From Desulfovibrio sp. UCD-KL4C (GTDB lineage: Bacteria > Desulfobacterota > Desulfovibrionia > Desulfovibrionales > Desulfovibrionaceae): a stretch of 64,000 nucleotides of DNA. Every line of letters begins with the position of its first letter. Position 1 is the stretch's first letter. Positions 55,770 through 64,000 of this stretch are shown here, piece after piece. A program made the position numbers and the translations under genes. The notes beneath the pieces are model-generated. The model did not search any database, was not told where the DNA came from, and saw only the letters and a program-made list of their open reading frames with translations. The stretch spans positions 248,001 through 312,000 of the forward strand of contig NZ_VCNC01000002.1 of assembly GCF_006210265.1 (NCBI RefSeq), written 5' to 3'.

Positions 55770-56546
55770 TTAATTACTTTTTCTCAATTCTTTTAACAAC
55801 TCTTTCACTTGTACTTTATTCTCTGCATACATCTGCCTAGAAAAATCATTAAGAAAAGAACGGCTATCATCACCAATTGTCAGTTCTGGAAAATCAGGTA
55901 AACCAAACTCTTCAAGATTAATTGGCTTAAAAGCCATCTCACCGTCTATAACAGAACATTCAGGGCCTACACATCCTGTAATTTTCTCTTTTTCTATAGC
56001 TTCTTGATCAAGAGACTTGGCAAACTTAAGCACATCTGACGGAGAAGTATTACTATTAACTTTATCAATCTTGCGGTTAACCTCTTCTACAAAAAGATTA
56101 AAATCCATAAAGTTTACAGATCTGACTTTACGAGTATGATGAGAGTCTTCTTCGATAAATATTCCCTTCATGTATATTTCTACACGCAAAGCAAGCTGAT
56201 GATAAGCAATACTAACCCACTTAGTGTATTCATGTTTACGTGTAAGTGAGAAAGTAGGCACAGTATCAAAACGAGAACATTCAGCTCGCTTTGGAAATTT
56301 AAAAATATTCCGATTAATTTCTGCGAGCTCCCAAAATTTTTTATATCCAGCATCTCCAAGACAAACCTTTTGAAGCAAAACGCATGCTTCAAATATTCCA
56401 TTAACTTTTTCTAAAAGCTGCTTTGATAAAATATCTAGATACTCCAAAGAGTCATCAACATCCCTCCTTGCTCCAAAAAATGTATCTGCAACATCATTTA
56501 ATACTTCCTCTGCAAGAGCATTTGATAAATCCTTAAAATCTGCCAT
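55770..56546 (-). CDS. Hypothetical cytosolic protein (258 aa)
   Basis: Unknown family. I place the start at the ATG at 56546 (MADFKDLSNALAEE) because CAGGAAT lies before it; an in-frame ATG 39 codons earlier has no SD. Mainly helical, no signal or membrane segment; a Cys pair lies in ITGCVGPECSV. It contains two conserved-looking aromatic segments (KHEYTKWVSIAYHQLALRVE and NFMDFNLFVEEVN). First gene of a two-gene unit with the exported protein. Confidence 0.75.
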   Translation of the reverse strand: MADFKDLSNALAEEVLNDVADTFFGARRDVDDSLEYLDILSKQLLEKVNGIFEACVLLQKVCLGDAGYKKFWELAEINRNIFKFPKRAECSRFDTVPTFSLTRKHEYTKWVSIAYHQLALRVEIYMKGIFIEEDSHHTRKVRSVNFMDFNLFVEEVNRKIDKVNSNTSPSDVLKFAKSLDQEAIEKEKITGCVGPECSVIDGEMAFKPINLEEFGLPDFPELTIGDDSRSFLNDFSRQMYAENKVQVKELLKELRKSN

Positions 56547-56844
56547 TTTTATTCCTGAATAAACTAATTTAATTTCTACTTTAACCTGCTTAGAACAATG
56601 ATAATTATTCTTACGACAGAAAAAAACAGAATAGTATTTATCTTTTGAACTTGAGAGTGCCATATATTTGCATTATACGCTATTAGCATTAGTCTCGTTA
56701 GAAAACCATTTTTAATAAACGTACTGATATTCTAGCAAATTAAGTGTGCATAAAACATATTTATGCTGTTTTAATATCTTTAACCTGAGGCGAATAATCT
56801 TTACTGAATCTTGAAGTTATAACTGTAGCTGTGCTGGAGGGTAA

Positions 56845-58935
56845 ATGCTGCTTAATGAACATCTCAGCAAGACACTGCTAAAAGAGGCCGCTGGAATTCC
56901 TGTTCCTACTGGAGTTAAAATAACCACAAAAGATTTACCGAATTTAGAACCTTACTTCCCTCTGCCTTGGATTTTAAAAGCACAAGTTCCTGTCGGAGGA
57001 CGTGGAAAAGCCGGCGGGATTAAAAAAATAGAAACCAAAGAAGAATATGAAACAATTGCACGTCAAATTCTATCTATGGAAATTAAAGGAAATAAAGTCC
57101 CTTTTCTTAGAGCAGAACCTGCTGTTGATATTCGGCAAGAATTCTACCTTTCGCTTACCCTTTCAAGACAACGTCGCAAAGTTATAATGACTGTAGGACG
57201 TGAAGGTGGTGTTGAAATAGAAAACATGGGACCTGAAAATCTTCTGGTACAGGAAATTTGCTTACCTGGAGGATTACATCCCAATCAGATCAGGGCTGCA
57301 TTCTTTCACATTGGAATTGCTAAAGAATTATTTGCCGATTTCAGCTCAATAGTTACCAATTTATATAAAACAATGATTGATTACGGATTGCTGCTGGCAG
57401 AAATTAACCCGCTAGCATTAACCGGATACGGTAAATTACTCGCCCTTGATGGTAAAATAGAAATGGATGATAACATTGTTGATATTAATCCTGCCTTTGA
57501 ACGGTTCTACCAGCCAGAGCATTCAACACGCGAAGAAAATATTGCTCGTAATGCCGGAATGAGTTTTGTTTCACTGAAGGGTTGGGTAGGACTTATTGCC
57601 AATGGTGCAGGACTTGCCATGGCCTCAATGGACGCTCTTAACTTCTCTGAGCTGCCTGCCGCCAACTTCCTTGACCTTGGTGGAGCTGCGGATCAAAAAC
57701 GAATTGAAACAGCCTTAGAACTGCTCTTTAATGACAAGCAGGTTGAAGCTATTTTTATAAACCTGTTCGGAGGGATACTTTCCTGTGAACTTGTTGCCAA
57801 AGCACTTGTTGCCGCCCTTGGTGAAAAGGATCCGAAAAAACCAATTGTAGTACGTATGTCCGGTAACAGTGCGGAAATAGGTCTTAAGGTACTTAAAGAA
57901 ATCAGCAGTGAGAAACTCCATCGTGCCCGCAACATGCATGAAGCTATCGAAATGCTTAAATCGCTGAAGCCTGCAAATCCCCCAAAAGTTAAATTTGCCC
58001 CACCCATTTCAGCTATGTCTAAATCAACAGTTAAAGACGTTGGGTACAAATCATCGAGTTTGTTTGAAATTGACAAAGACACTCCTATACTTGTTCAAGG
58101 AATAACAGGACAAGAAGGACGCCTTCATACACGACTAATGCTCGAATACGGCAGCAACATTGTTGCCGGAGTCACTCCGTTTAAAGGCGATCAGGAAGTT
58201 TTAGGAGTTCCTGTATACAACAGTATAAAAGAGGCTCAACTGCATCATGAAATAGGTGCAAGCATTATTTTTGTCCCTCCCAAGCTGGCGGCAGACGCAA
58301 TTCTGGAAGCTGCATCATGTGAAATACCTTGGGTCGTGTGCATTACTGAAGGCATCGTTCAAAGTTCAATGCTTAACGTACTTGAACAGGTTAAGGGTGG
58401 AAAAACCCGTGTAGTCGGTCCCAACACCCCCGGGCTGATTGTCCCCGGACAAACCAAAATTGGAATATTGCCAACCACTCCATTTTCTCCCGGACCTGTT
58501 GCTGTTCTTTCGCGAAGCGGAACCCTTACCTACGAAGTTGCTGACCGCTTAAATCAGGTAGGCATTGGACAATCACTCAGTGTAGGAATAGGTGGTGATT
58601 CATATATTGGAACCACTTTTGCTGACATGTTCGATATGTTGCGTAACCACTATGAAACCAAGGCTGTAATTGTTTTAGGCGAAATAGGTGGAACCGCGGA
58701 GCAGGATCTTGCCGACTATGTTATCAAAACAGGATTTGACAAACCCGTACTTTCCTTTATTGCTGGGCAGACAGCACCTCCCGGAAAACGTCTCGGCCAT
58801 GCAGGTGCTATTTTGCAAGAAGGTACCGGAGTTCAAGGCAAACTCGAAAAAATGCGTTCCGCAGGCTTCACCGTCTGCCCAAGTCTTGAATCTATTCCAC
58901 AGCTCACAGCGGACGCTCTCGGAATTAAATTATAG
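56845..58935 (+). CDS. Fused succinyl-CoA synthetase (SucC-SucD)
   Basis: A 696-residue single chain with beta-type and alpha-type subunits in SucC-SucD order. Residues 1-about 380 are the ATP-grasp beta part (PWILKAQVPVGGRGKAGGIKK, EINPLALT, NGAGLAMASMDAL, LFGGILSCELVAKAL); about 410-696 is the CoA-binding alpha part (ILVQGITGQEG, VGPNTPGLI, SRSGTLTYEV), with active-site His652 in LGHAGAIL. It would make succinate and ATP from succinyl-CoA in the TCA branch or the reverse. SD GGAGGG. The stop overlaps the next start by 1 nt. Confidence 0.9.
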   Translation: MLLNEHLSKTLLKEAAGIPVPTGVKITTKDLPNLEPYFPLPWILKAQVPVGGRGKAGGIKKIETKEEYETIARQILSMEIKGNKVPFLRAEPAVDIRQEFYLSLTLSRQRRKVIMTVGREGGVEIENMGPENLLVQEICLPGGLHPNQIRAAFFHIGIAKELFADFSSIVTNLYKTMIDYGLLLAEINPLALTGYGKLLALDGKIEMDDNIVDINPAFERFYQPEHSTREENIARNAGMSFVSLKGWVGLIANGAGLAMASMDALNFSELPAANFLDLGGAADQKRIETALELLFNDKQVEAIFINLFGGILSCELVAKALVAALGEKDPKKPIVVRMSGNSAEIGLKVLKEISSEKLHRARNMHEAIEMLKSLKPANPPKVKFAPPISAMSKSTVKDVGYKSSSLFEIDKDTPILVQGITGQEGRLHTRLMLEYGSNIVAGVTPFKGDQEVLGVPVYNSIKEAQLHHEIGASIIFVPPKLAADAILEAASCEIPWVVCITEGIVQSSMLNVLEQVKGGKTRVVGPNTPGLIVPGQTKIGILPTTPFSPGPVAVLSRSGTLTYEVADRLNQVGIGQSLSVGIGGDSYIGTTFADMFDMLRNHYETKAVIVLGEIGGTAEQDLADYVIKTGFDKPVLSFIAGQTAPPGKRLGHAGAILQEGTGVQGKLEKMRSAGFTVCPSLESIPQLTADALGIKL

Positions 58936-60026
58936 TGAATCAAAACGTTTGTTTTTTTAATAGTAATAAAGCGTGGGGCGGCGGGGAAAAATGGAATCAT
59001 CATTTTTCCTTGCTCCTGCGAGATAAAGGATACCGAGTTTTCGTGGTTACTAACCATGACTCAGAACTCAAAAAACGATTGGAAAACGAGTCTGGAGTAA
59101 CTATTCATAGCGAATCCATTGGCAATCTTTCCTTTCTAAATCCAACCATAATGCTACGCCTTAAATCTTTTTTCCAGCAAAATGACATCAAAACTGTCAT
59201 TACCGCCCTACCATCAGACATTAAAAGCGGCGGTTTTGCGGCCAAGTGTGCAGGCGTTTCCAAGATTATTTACCGTCGTGGTATTGCTGTTCCAGTCAAA
59301 AACAGTTTTCTTAACAGAATGATATATTCAAAGGTTGTTGACCGGTTAATAGTAAATTCTCTTGAAACAAAACGGACGGTCCTTGCCAATAACAAAAACC
59401 TTATTAACGAATCAAAAATCAGATTAATCAATAACGGGTTTGACGTTGCCGAATTTGATAAGCAATCAAGTAAGCAACTGCATTCTACACATGGTAATGA
59501 AATAATTATCGGAAATGCGGCAAGACTGACGGGCCAAAAAGGACAAAAATATCTGATTGAAGCAGCCGAAATTCTAAAAAATAAAGGGTTTAATTTTCGC
59601 ATTCTGATCGCTGGAAAAGGCGAAATGGAAGAGGAACTGAAGGATTATTCCGCGAAACATGGTGTAACTGATGTTATCGATTTTGTAGGCTTTGTTAAGG
59701 ATATGAAATCATTTTATACTTATCTGGATATTTTCTGCCTGCCATCACTATGGGAAGGATTCGGTTACGCTCTTGTTGAAGCAATGACGCTTGAAAAGCC
59801 CGTTGTAGGCTTTGAAATAAGCTCAAATCCGGAAGTAGTTAAAAACGGAGTGACAGGCATTTTAGTGCCATCTGAAAATTCATTACAATTGGCTAAGGCT
59901 CTTGAAAAGCTTATTTTAGATAAAGAATTGCGCAATAAAATGGGTAAAGAGGGTAGAGAAAGAGTCTTAAACAAATTCAATACGCCGCTTGTTTTAGGAA
60001 AATTAATTGACTTGATTGAAGAATAA
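58935..60026 (+). CDS. Glycosyltransferase family 4 protein
   Basis: A GT-B fold, retaining glycosyltransferase of 363 residues. N-terminal NKAWGGGEKWNHHFS is the GT4 GGxE-like motif; NAARLTGQKGQKYLIEA and PSLWEGFGYALVEAMTLEKPVV with the E-x7-E motif lie in the donor-binding half. Starts GTG overlapping the SucCD TAG (TAGTG). Probably builds a cell-envelope or LPS sugar; acceptor unknown. Confidence 0.9.
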   Translation: MNQNVCFFNSNKAWGGGEKWNHHFSLLLRDKGYRVFVVTNHDSELKKRLENESGVTIHSESIGNLSFLNPTIMLRLKSFFQQNDIKTVITALPSDIKSGGFAAKCAGVSKIIYRRGIAVPVKNSFLNRMIYSKVVDRLIVNSLETKRTVLANNKNLINESKIRLINNGFDVAEFDKQSSKQLHSTHGNEIIIGNAARLTGQKGQKYLIEAAEILKNKGFNFRILIAGKGEMEEELKDYSAKHGVTDVIDFVGFVKDMKSFYTYLDIFCLPSLWEGFGYALVEAMTLEKPVVGFEISSNPEVVKNGVTGILVPSENSLQLAKALEKLILDKELRNKMGKEGRERVLNKFNTPLVLGKLIDLIEE

Positions 60027-60043
60027 AACTTTGAAAGACTAAA

Positions 60044-60493
60044 TTATAACTCTCTATCAAGTAGTAAATGTGAGAAATAACCAGTCACAAATGCCACATA
60101 ATAAGGCAGTAAAGTCGGAAACGGTTGCCCGTAAATATAATATGGCAGCACCAGCATAGGCATTGGAACTACCAACATAGCCCACCAAGTGTGCGTCCAT
60201 CCGCGATGCGCACTTACTCCAGGAAGCATGGCTAAGATGCCAAGATATGCCGCCCACTGAAATTCTTTAAAATATATTAATGAAAGCGAAAGCAGCAACA
60301 TCCCTGAATAAAAAATCCGCTTACCTTTTGAATCAGTATCAATATCAGGGAAAAGTGCACCAAGAACACACAGTACTGTCAAGACAGCCACCTGCTGCGG
60401 TTCGACAATATACACTCCGATATTAACAAGCAGTAAAAGGACCAACAATCCAGCAACAATTGATCCGCTAATATGTATTCTATATCCTGGCAT
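60044..60493 (-). CDS. YdjM-like membrane-bound metal-dependent hydrolase
   Basis: A 149-residue membrane protein of the YdjM/DUF457 group with four hydrophobic segments. Metal-binding motifs are LFPDIDTDSKG, HRGWTHTWW and GYFSHLLLD (His/Asp ligands). Enteric relatives are LexA-regulated, but no SOS box is seen here. Convergent with the GT4 gene, 17 bp away. Confidence 0.85.
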   Translation of the reverse strand: MPGYRIHISGSIVAGLLVLLLLVNIGVYIVEPQQVAVLTVLCVLGALFPDIDTDSKGKRIFYSGMLLLSLSLIYFKEFQWAAYLGILAMLPGVSAHRGWTHTWWAMLVVPMPMLVLPYYIYGQPFPTLLPYYVAFVTGYFSHLLLDREL

Positions 60494-60627
60494 TTTAATC
60501 CCTAAAAAAAATTACTTATCAATAATTATAAGCTGTTATAGCTATGAAAAATCGTTTATATGAAAAAGCTGTATCCTTGTCCATTACAGCAGTAATCAAA
60601 CACTTGCTTTAACAAAACAACATAAAA

Positions 60628-60657
60628 AAAGTGCCCTTCCATATAGAAAGGCACTTT
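60628..60657 (-). terminator. Intrinsic terminator after sufB
   Basis: Stem AAAGTGCC (60628-60635) with GGCACTTT (60650-60657); on the minus strand ends in T7. Confidence 0.8.
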
Positions 60658-60680
60658 GATAAAACTATTTAAATCTAAAA

Positions 60681-61841
60681 TTACATAGCGTTATTAGAAT
60701 CTAGCTCTGCAATTTGTTTATCAATTTCAAGCTGTAGCTTTTTAGGTAATTTCATATCATCAACATTCAAGAAGCCGCGAACAATGGTAGAGGTTGCTTC
60801 ATCCTCATCCATTCCGCGTGCCATCAAGTACTCAATCTCTTCTTGGGCAATCTTACCTACAGCCGCTTCATGAGAAAGTTCAACACCTTCTACAGTCGCT
60901 TCAAGCTCAGGAACCGCATGGATAATCCCTCCGCCCAAAAGTAAACCCTGACACTCAAGATGTCCACGGGCAGGTGCACAATTCCCCTGAATATGACCAC
61001 GGGCAATAATTTTACCACCGGTCGTTATGGTGCGGGAAATAATCTCGCCTCTTGTGCTTGGAGCATTCTGAATAATACGTGTTCCAGAATCGATATGCGA
61101 ACCTTCAGGAGCAACCAGAACAGAATTAAAACGGGCAACAGCTCCTTCACCATTAAGATAAATAGTAGGATAAGATTGCAGATCTTTAACTTTTTTGAGC
61201 AGAACATAGTTGTTAAGAAGGACTCCTCCTTCTTCAACCACGCCTACAGTTCTAGGGCGAACTACGACATTATCACCCCAGTTATGAACCATTGTAAAAG
61301 TAACTTTGGCATTTTTCTTAACATAAATTTCAGTAATACCGAAATGGGCTCCCATAGACGTACTATGAGCGGCGGCACAACCGGTAATAATTTGAAGCTC
61401 AGAATCTTCTTCTACAACAATTATGTTGTGAATATTCTGCCCTGACTGCTCCGCTTTAAGGAACAGACATGACTGCACTGGGGCTTTAACTTTTGCACCC
61501 TTTTTAGTGCGTACAAAGTAACCGCCATGAAGATTTTCAGCAGCTGATTTTGTAAAGTCATCTTTATTTTTATCAATCAGTTTGAAATAATATTCAGGAA
61601 GTCCGTCATATTTTTTCAAAGCACTTTTGATATCCATAACCTCAACGTCTTTGCTGGTTGAACCGCAATGAACGTTGGAATGGTCAACCTGCAGAAATGT
61701 ACCGCTGGTTTCAGCAGCATCAACATCAACACCAGCCATAAGCAACTGTTCTTTATCTTCAGCATTTAAAGTAGAAAGGTCATCTACGGCAGCATGCTCA
61801 AGGCCACTAAATTTATATAAATTGAGATCGACTTTTTTCAT
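60681..61841 (-). CDS. sufB: SufB/SufD-type Fe-S assembly scaffold
   Basis: Beta-helix scaffold of 386 residues of the SufB/SufD family that works with SufC in Fe-S cluster assembly. The core has NIIVVEEDSELQIITGCAA, ITEIYVKKNAKVTFTMVHNWGDNV, the conserved RGHIQGNCAPARGHLECQGLLLG region and the C-terminal helical tail (SHEAAVGKIAQEEIEYLMARGMDEDEA). It follows sufC by 26 bp. With no SufS, SufE, SufU or second SufD-like gene, the pair resembles the minimal SMS (SmsC-SmsB) arrangement. Confidence 0.88.
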   Translation of the reverse strand: MKKVDLNLYKFSGLEHAAVDDLSTLNAEDKEQLLMAGVDVDAAETSGTFLQVDHSNVHCGSTSKDVEVMDIKSALKKYDGLPEYYFKLIDKNKDDFTKSAAENLHGGYFVRTKKGAKVKAPVQSCLFLKAEQSGQNIHNIIVVEEDSELQIITGCAAAHSTSMGAHFGITEIYVKKNAKVTFTMVHNWGDNVVVRPRTVGVVEEGGVLLNNYVLLKKVKDLQSYPTIYLNGEGAVARFNSVLVAPEGSHIDSGTRIIQNAPSTRGEIISRTITTGGKIIARGHIQGNCAPARGHLECQGLLLGGGIIHAVPELEATVEGVELSHEAAVGKIAQEEIEYLMARGMDEDEATSTIVRGFLNVDDMKLPKKLQLEIDKQIAELDSNNAM

Positions 61842-61867
61842 AATGTTCCTCCGTGGAGTTTATGCCT

Positions 61868-62629
61868 TTACTTCAAGCACTTAACGCATTCTTGATAACC
61901 ATATTGACGAATATGCTCCAGAATGTCGCGAGGTCTGGCTTCACAGCAGAGGTGCCCGTTGTAAAGAACCTGTCCACGGTCCGCGTTAATATAGTCGAGA
62001 ATATGACCTGTATGGGTGATAATAAGCCCACATGATCTAGAACTTCTTGCCTTCTGTTCTTTCATGCTGAGATCCACAGCAGGCTCTATTTCTCCATCAA
62101 GAAGAGTGCGGACCATTTTACCGATAAGGTGCATATTCTCGAGGTCAACACCGGATTCCGGTTCATCGAAAAGAAGCATATCCGGATTCTGCGCCATCAG
62201 TTGGAGCAGCTCTGATCTTTTAATTTCACCACCGGAAAAACCAGCGTTGATATCGCGATCAAGAAAAGTCTGCATGTTCACTTTTTCGGCAAGCATTTCA
62301 ACATCAACATTCGATCCATTTCCACACATTTTAACTAAATGTCTGGTTTTAAGACCGTGTATGGTCGGCGGACGTTGAAAAGACATGCCGACTCCAAGGC
62401 GGGCGCGTTCATAAATAGGGGCATATGTAATATCTTTGCCCTTAAAAATAATTTTACCAGAAGTTACTTTATAATTACTAAAACCCATAAGAGTCATTAA
62501 TAAAGAGGTCTTACCGGATCCGTTAGGGCCAAAAAGAATGAAGGTTTCCCCTTCTTTTATATGTAAGTCCAGGCCGTTGATGACCGTCTTGTCGCCAATT
62601 TTGACGTGCAAGTCTTCTATCTTAAGCAT
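61868..62629 (-). CDS. sufC: Fe-S assembly ATPase SufC
   Basis: ABC-type cytosolic ATPase of 253 residues. Walker A GPNGSGKTSLL, ABC signature FSGGEIKRSELLQLM, Walker B MLLFDEPESGVDLEN and the H-loop GLIITHTGHIL. It powers opening of the SufB scaffold. It precedes sufB in the transcript and has GAGGGAAC as SD. SufC-first order matches the smsCB layout. Confidence 0.93.
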   Translation of the reverse strand: MLKIEDLHVKIGDKTVINGLDLHIKEGETFILFGPNGSGKTSLLMTLMGFSNYKVTSGKIIFKGKDITYAPIYERARLGVGMSFQRPPTIHGLKTRHLVKMCGNGSNVDVEMLAEKVNMQTFLDRDINAGFSGGEIKRSELLQLMAQNPDMLLFDEPESGVDLENMHLIGKMVRTLLDGEIEPAVDLSMKEQKARSSRSCGLIITHTGHILDYINADRGQVLYNGHLCCEARPRDILEHIRQYGYQECVKCLK

Positions 62630-62980
62630 TGAGTTCCCTCACTTTACAAGCGATATGTCAAAAGCATTATCATTTAGTTAAATTAAAAACGCTTTCAAGA
62701 GCTAATAAATTAAACTTTTCAAGTCCAGAATTAAAAAGCCTTTTTTTCACAATAAGAACAAACTGAGAAATTATATTTAAAAGACATATTTATCACATCG
62801 GAAAGTTATAAAACCTAATAAAAAAGCTTCCATATTTGATTCGTTAACTTACAAAAAATGTACACGAGAATAAAAAAGTCAAGCAGACAGTGACTAAAAA
62901 CTTATATTTTAGGCATTGATCGATTTACTTAACCTTAAATTATGACTAAGTTACAGCTTCTATTTTTCAGGAGAAACAAT
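62630..62980. other. Divergent intergenic region, no gene
   Basis: About 350 bp, AT-rich, between divergent sufC and smr. No recognised site for IscR, Fur or SufR, and no ORF. I see no riboswitch. Confidence 0.4.
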
Positions 62981-63739
62981 ATGGCCGATAAAAGAATAAA
63001 ATCGTTTACAGACTTAAAATCTATGAAGTTTAAAGATAACGATAACAATAAAAAAAATGATTCCCAAATGCCTAAATCTGTTCAAAAGGTTCTTGAATCA
63101 CTAAATAAAAAAAAGAAACCCGTTAAGCCGGAAGAAAATAATTCTCAAGAAGAAGCACCTCTTGAAGATGAAATGACTTTTTTAAATGCCATGGCTGGTG
63201 TAAAGAAAATGGACAGCTCAACTATAAAAGTTGAGCGTGCTAAGCCGGATGTCTCAGTCATCCCCCCTAAAGATACAGACTCTGAAGATTTAAGCAATCT
63301 GGTTTCAGGTAATATTGATTTTGATTTGGAATATTCAGACGAATTCATGTTCGGACATGTTTGCGGAATTGATTCAAAAATATTTCAAAAACTGAAATCA
63401 GGCGCATACAGCTATGAGGCGCATATAGATCTTCATGGTATGACGGCCGAACAAGCTTTCGATAATCTCATGTTTTTTATCAGAGAGTCATTTCTTCAAG
63501 GCCACAGATGCCTGCTTGCAGTTACCGGTAAAGGCAAAAACTCTCCAGGCGGTTTCCCAATTTTAAAAAGAGAAATTTATGACTGGCTAACGCGTGATCC
63601 TTTCAGGAGAGTTGTTTTAGCTTTTTGTACGGCGCAGCCTAAAGACGGAGGTTCAGGAGCTATATATATTCTATTGCGGAAGCAAAAAAAAATTAAAGGA
63701 AAAGTAAAGTGGGATAAAGGAATCAATTGGAATGAATAG
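62981..63739 (+). CDS. Smr-domain protein
   Basis: A 252-residue protein with a Lys/Glu-rich disordered N-terminus (1-about 100) and a C-terminal Smr endonuclease domain: HIDLHGMTAEQAFDNLM (LHG motif), AVTGKGKNSPGGFP (GKG, TGKG in place of HGKG), and FRRVVLAFCTAQPKDGGSGAIYILLRK. Smr domains nick DNA or RNA. Start is the ATG at 62981 because AGGAG lies before it; an in-frame ATG 39 nt upstream has no SD. It overlaps the next gene by 8 nt. Confidence 0.88.
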   Translation: MADKRIKSFTDLKSMKFKDNDNNKKNDSQMPKSVQKVLESLNKKKKPVKPEENNSQEEAPLEDEMTFLNAMAGVKKMDSSTIKVERAKPDVSVIPPKDTDSEDLSNLVSGNIDFDLEYSDEFMFGHVCGIDSKIFQKLKSGAYSYEAHIDLHGMTAEQAFDNLMFFIRESFLQGHRCLLAVTGKGKNSPGGFPILKREIYDWLTRDPFRRVVLAFCTAQPKDGGSGAIYILLRKQKKIKGKVKWDKGINWNE

Positions 63740-64000
63740 CTTCTTCGAATCCAGTCAAATCAGGATTGCTTTTGGAATCCCCTTTGACAGCTTGGACTTC
63801 CATGAGCTTTTAGTTGCAGTTGGAGAGCTTGTTGCGTCCGGTAACAAACATTTTATTTTTGCTGCCTCTTTTCCATGGATTTTAGAATACGGACGAAATC
63901 CTCTTAATAGACTGAATGAAATCGATATCTTTATTGCTGCGGATTCAACGATAATCGGATTGGCCGAAAAAATTGGGCAAACAATCAAAATGCCCATTGA
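63732..64000 (+). CDS. Hypothetical protein, 5' part (continues past window end)
   Basis: ATG at 63732, in a frame open to the window end (89 codons), beginning MNSFFESSQIRIAFGIPF and reading LNRLNEIDIFIAADSTIIGL later. The start overlaps the smr stop by 8 nt, a common coupling. No family is certain; the later segment weakly recalls WecG/TagA-type transferases, which I do not claim. Confidence 0.55.
   Translation, partial: MNSFFESSQIRIAFGIPFDSLDFHELLVAVGELVASGNKHFIFAASFPWILEYGRNPLNRLNEIDIFIAADSTIIGLAEKIGQTIKMPI

Noticed and set aside
1-64000. CRISPR array, insertion sequence or prophage
   Set aside because: No regularly spaced repeats, transposase, integrase or phage structural gene was found anywhere in the window.

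Overview
The window is a stretch of AT-rich bacterial chromosome, about 38-40% GC by eye. It looks like a marine Desulfovibrio/Maridesulfovibrio-type sulfate reducer. The main evidence is a periplasmic selenocysteine formate dehydrogenase followed by a tetraheme cytochrome c3, a porin of the kind seen in Desulfovibrio, SmsC/SmsB-like Fe-S assembly genes, and LarB/LarC. Genes are dense and mostly housekeeping. I see no phage, transposon, integron or CRISPR array.

Layout. 1-4.1 kb: 3' part of nadB (L-aspartate oxidase), an M20 amidohydrolase with a small partner ORF, a DsrE-like protein and a MenA-type prenyltransferase. 4.4-7.7 kb (minus): two identical tRNA-Leu(GAG) genes, secG, tpiA-pgk and rimI. 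7.8-11.5 kb: a Nudix-fold protein that has lost its catalytic glutamates, then a minus-strand cluster of a Cys-rich DUF6485 protein, a GAF protein, mreB and suhB. 11.7-14.6 kb: a 581-residue protein I cannot place, and a lone gcvT. 15.2-19.5 kb: the formate dehydrogenase operon (Sec alpha subunit with in-frame TGA, Fe-S beta subunit, tetraheme cytochrome). 19.6-25.4 kb: an exported glutamine-amidotransferase-like protein, an NhaC-family antiporter, purT, ubiX and an MBL-fold hydrolase. 25.5-32.4 kb: uvrC, porin, hisD-purC and fabI. 32.5-39.1 kb: rpsF-rpsR-rplI-dnaB, then a phenylacetate-CoA ligase, DUF456, thrC and a TlyA methyltransferase. 39.5-47.9 kb: a FadL-type outer-membrane protein, a DUF4139 protein, galE, larC-larB, a methyltransferase and two lipoproteins. 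48-64 kb: a very large PEP synthase, birA, a small ORF, a TVP38 membrane protein, a CCA-adding-type enzyme, an orphan two-gene operon, a fused succinyl-CoA synthetase (SucC-SucD), a GT4 glycosyltransferase, a YdjM-like protein, SufB/SufC, an Smr protein and the start of one more gene.

How the genes fit together. The formate dehydrogenase would oxidise formate in the periplasm and pass electrons to cytochrome c3. The phosphoglycerate kinase/triose-phosphate isomerase pair and the PEP synthase serve central carbon flow, and the SucCD fusion the TCA branch. LarB/LarC make the nickel-pincer cofactor, and SufBC builds Fe-S clusters for this metal-rich metabolism. The least ordinary points are: a dnaB frame whose conserved N-terminus has no ATG/GTG/TTG start; a twin-arginine-like motif at the C-terminus, not the N-terminus, of the formate dehydrogenase beta subunit; an orphan terminator upstream of that operon that may mark a small RNA; a duplicated 16-bp palindrome in the uvrC/porin promoter region; and a good promoter at 52.7 kb that faces no gene. 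I found no clear multi-gene novel defence or mobile system. The best unknowns are the 581-residue protein and the secreted/cytosolic gene pair at 55.3-56.5 kb.
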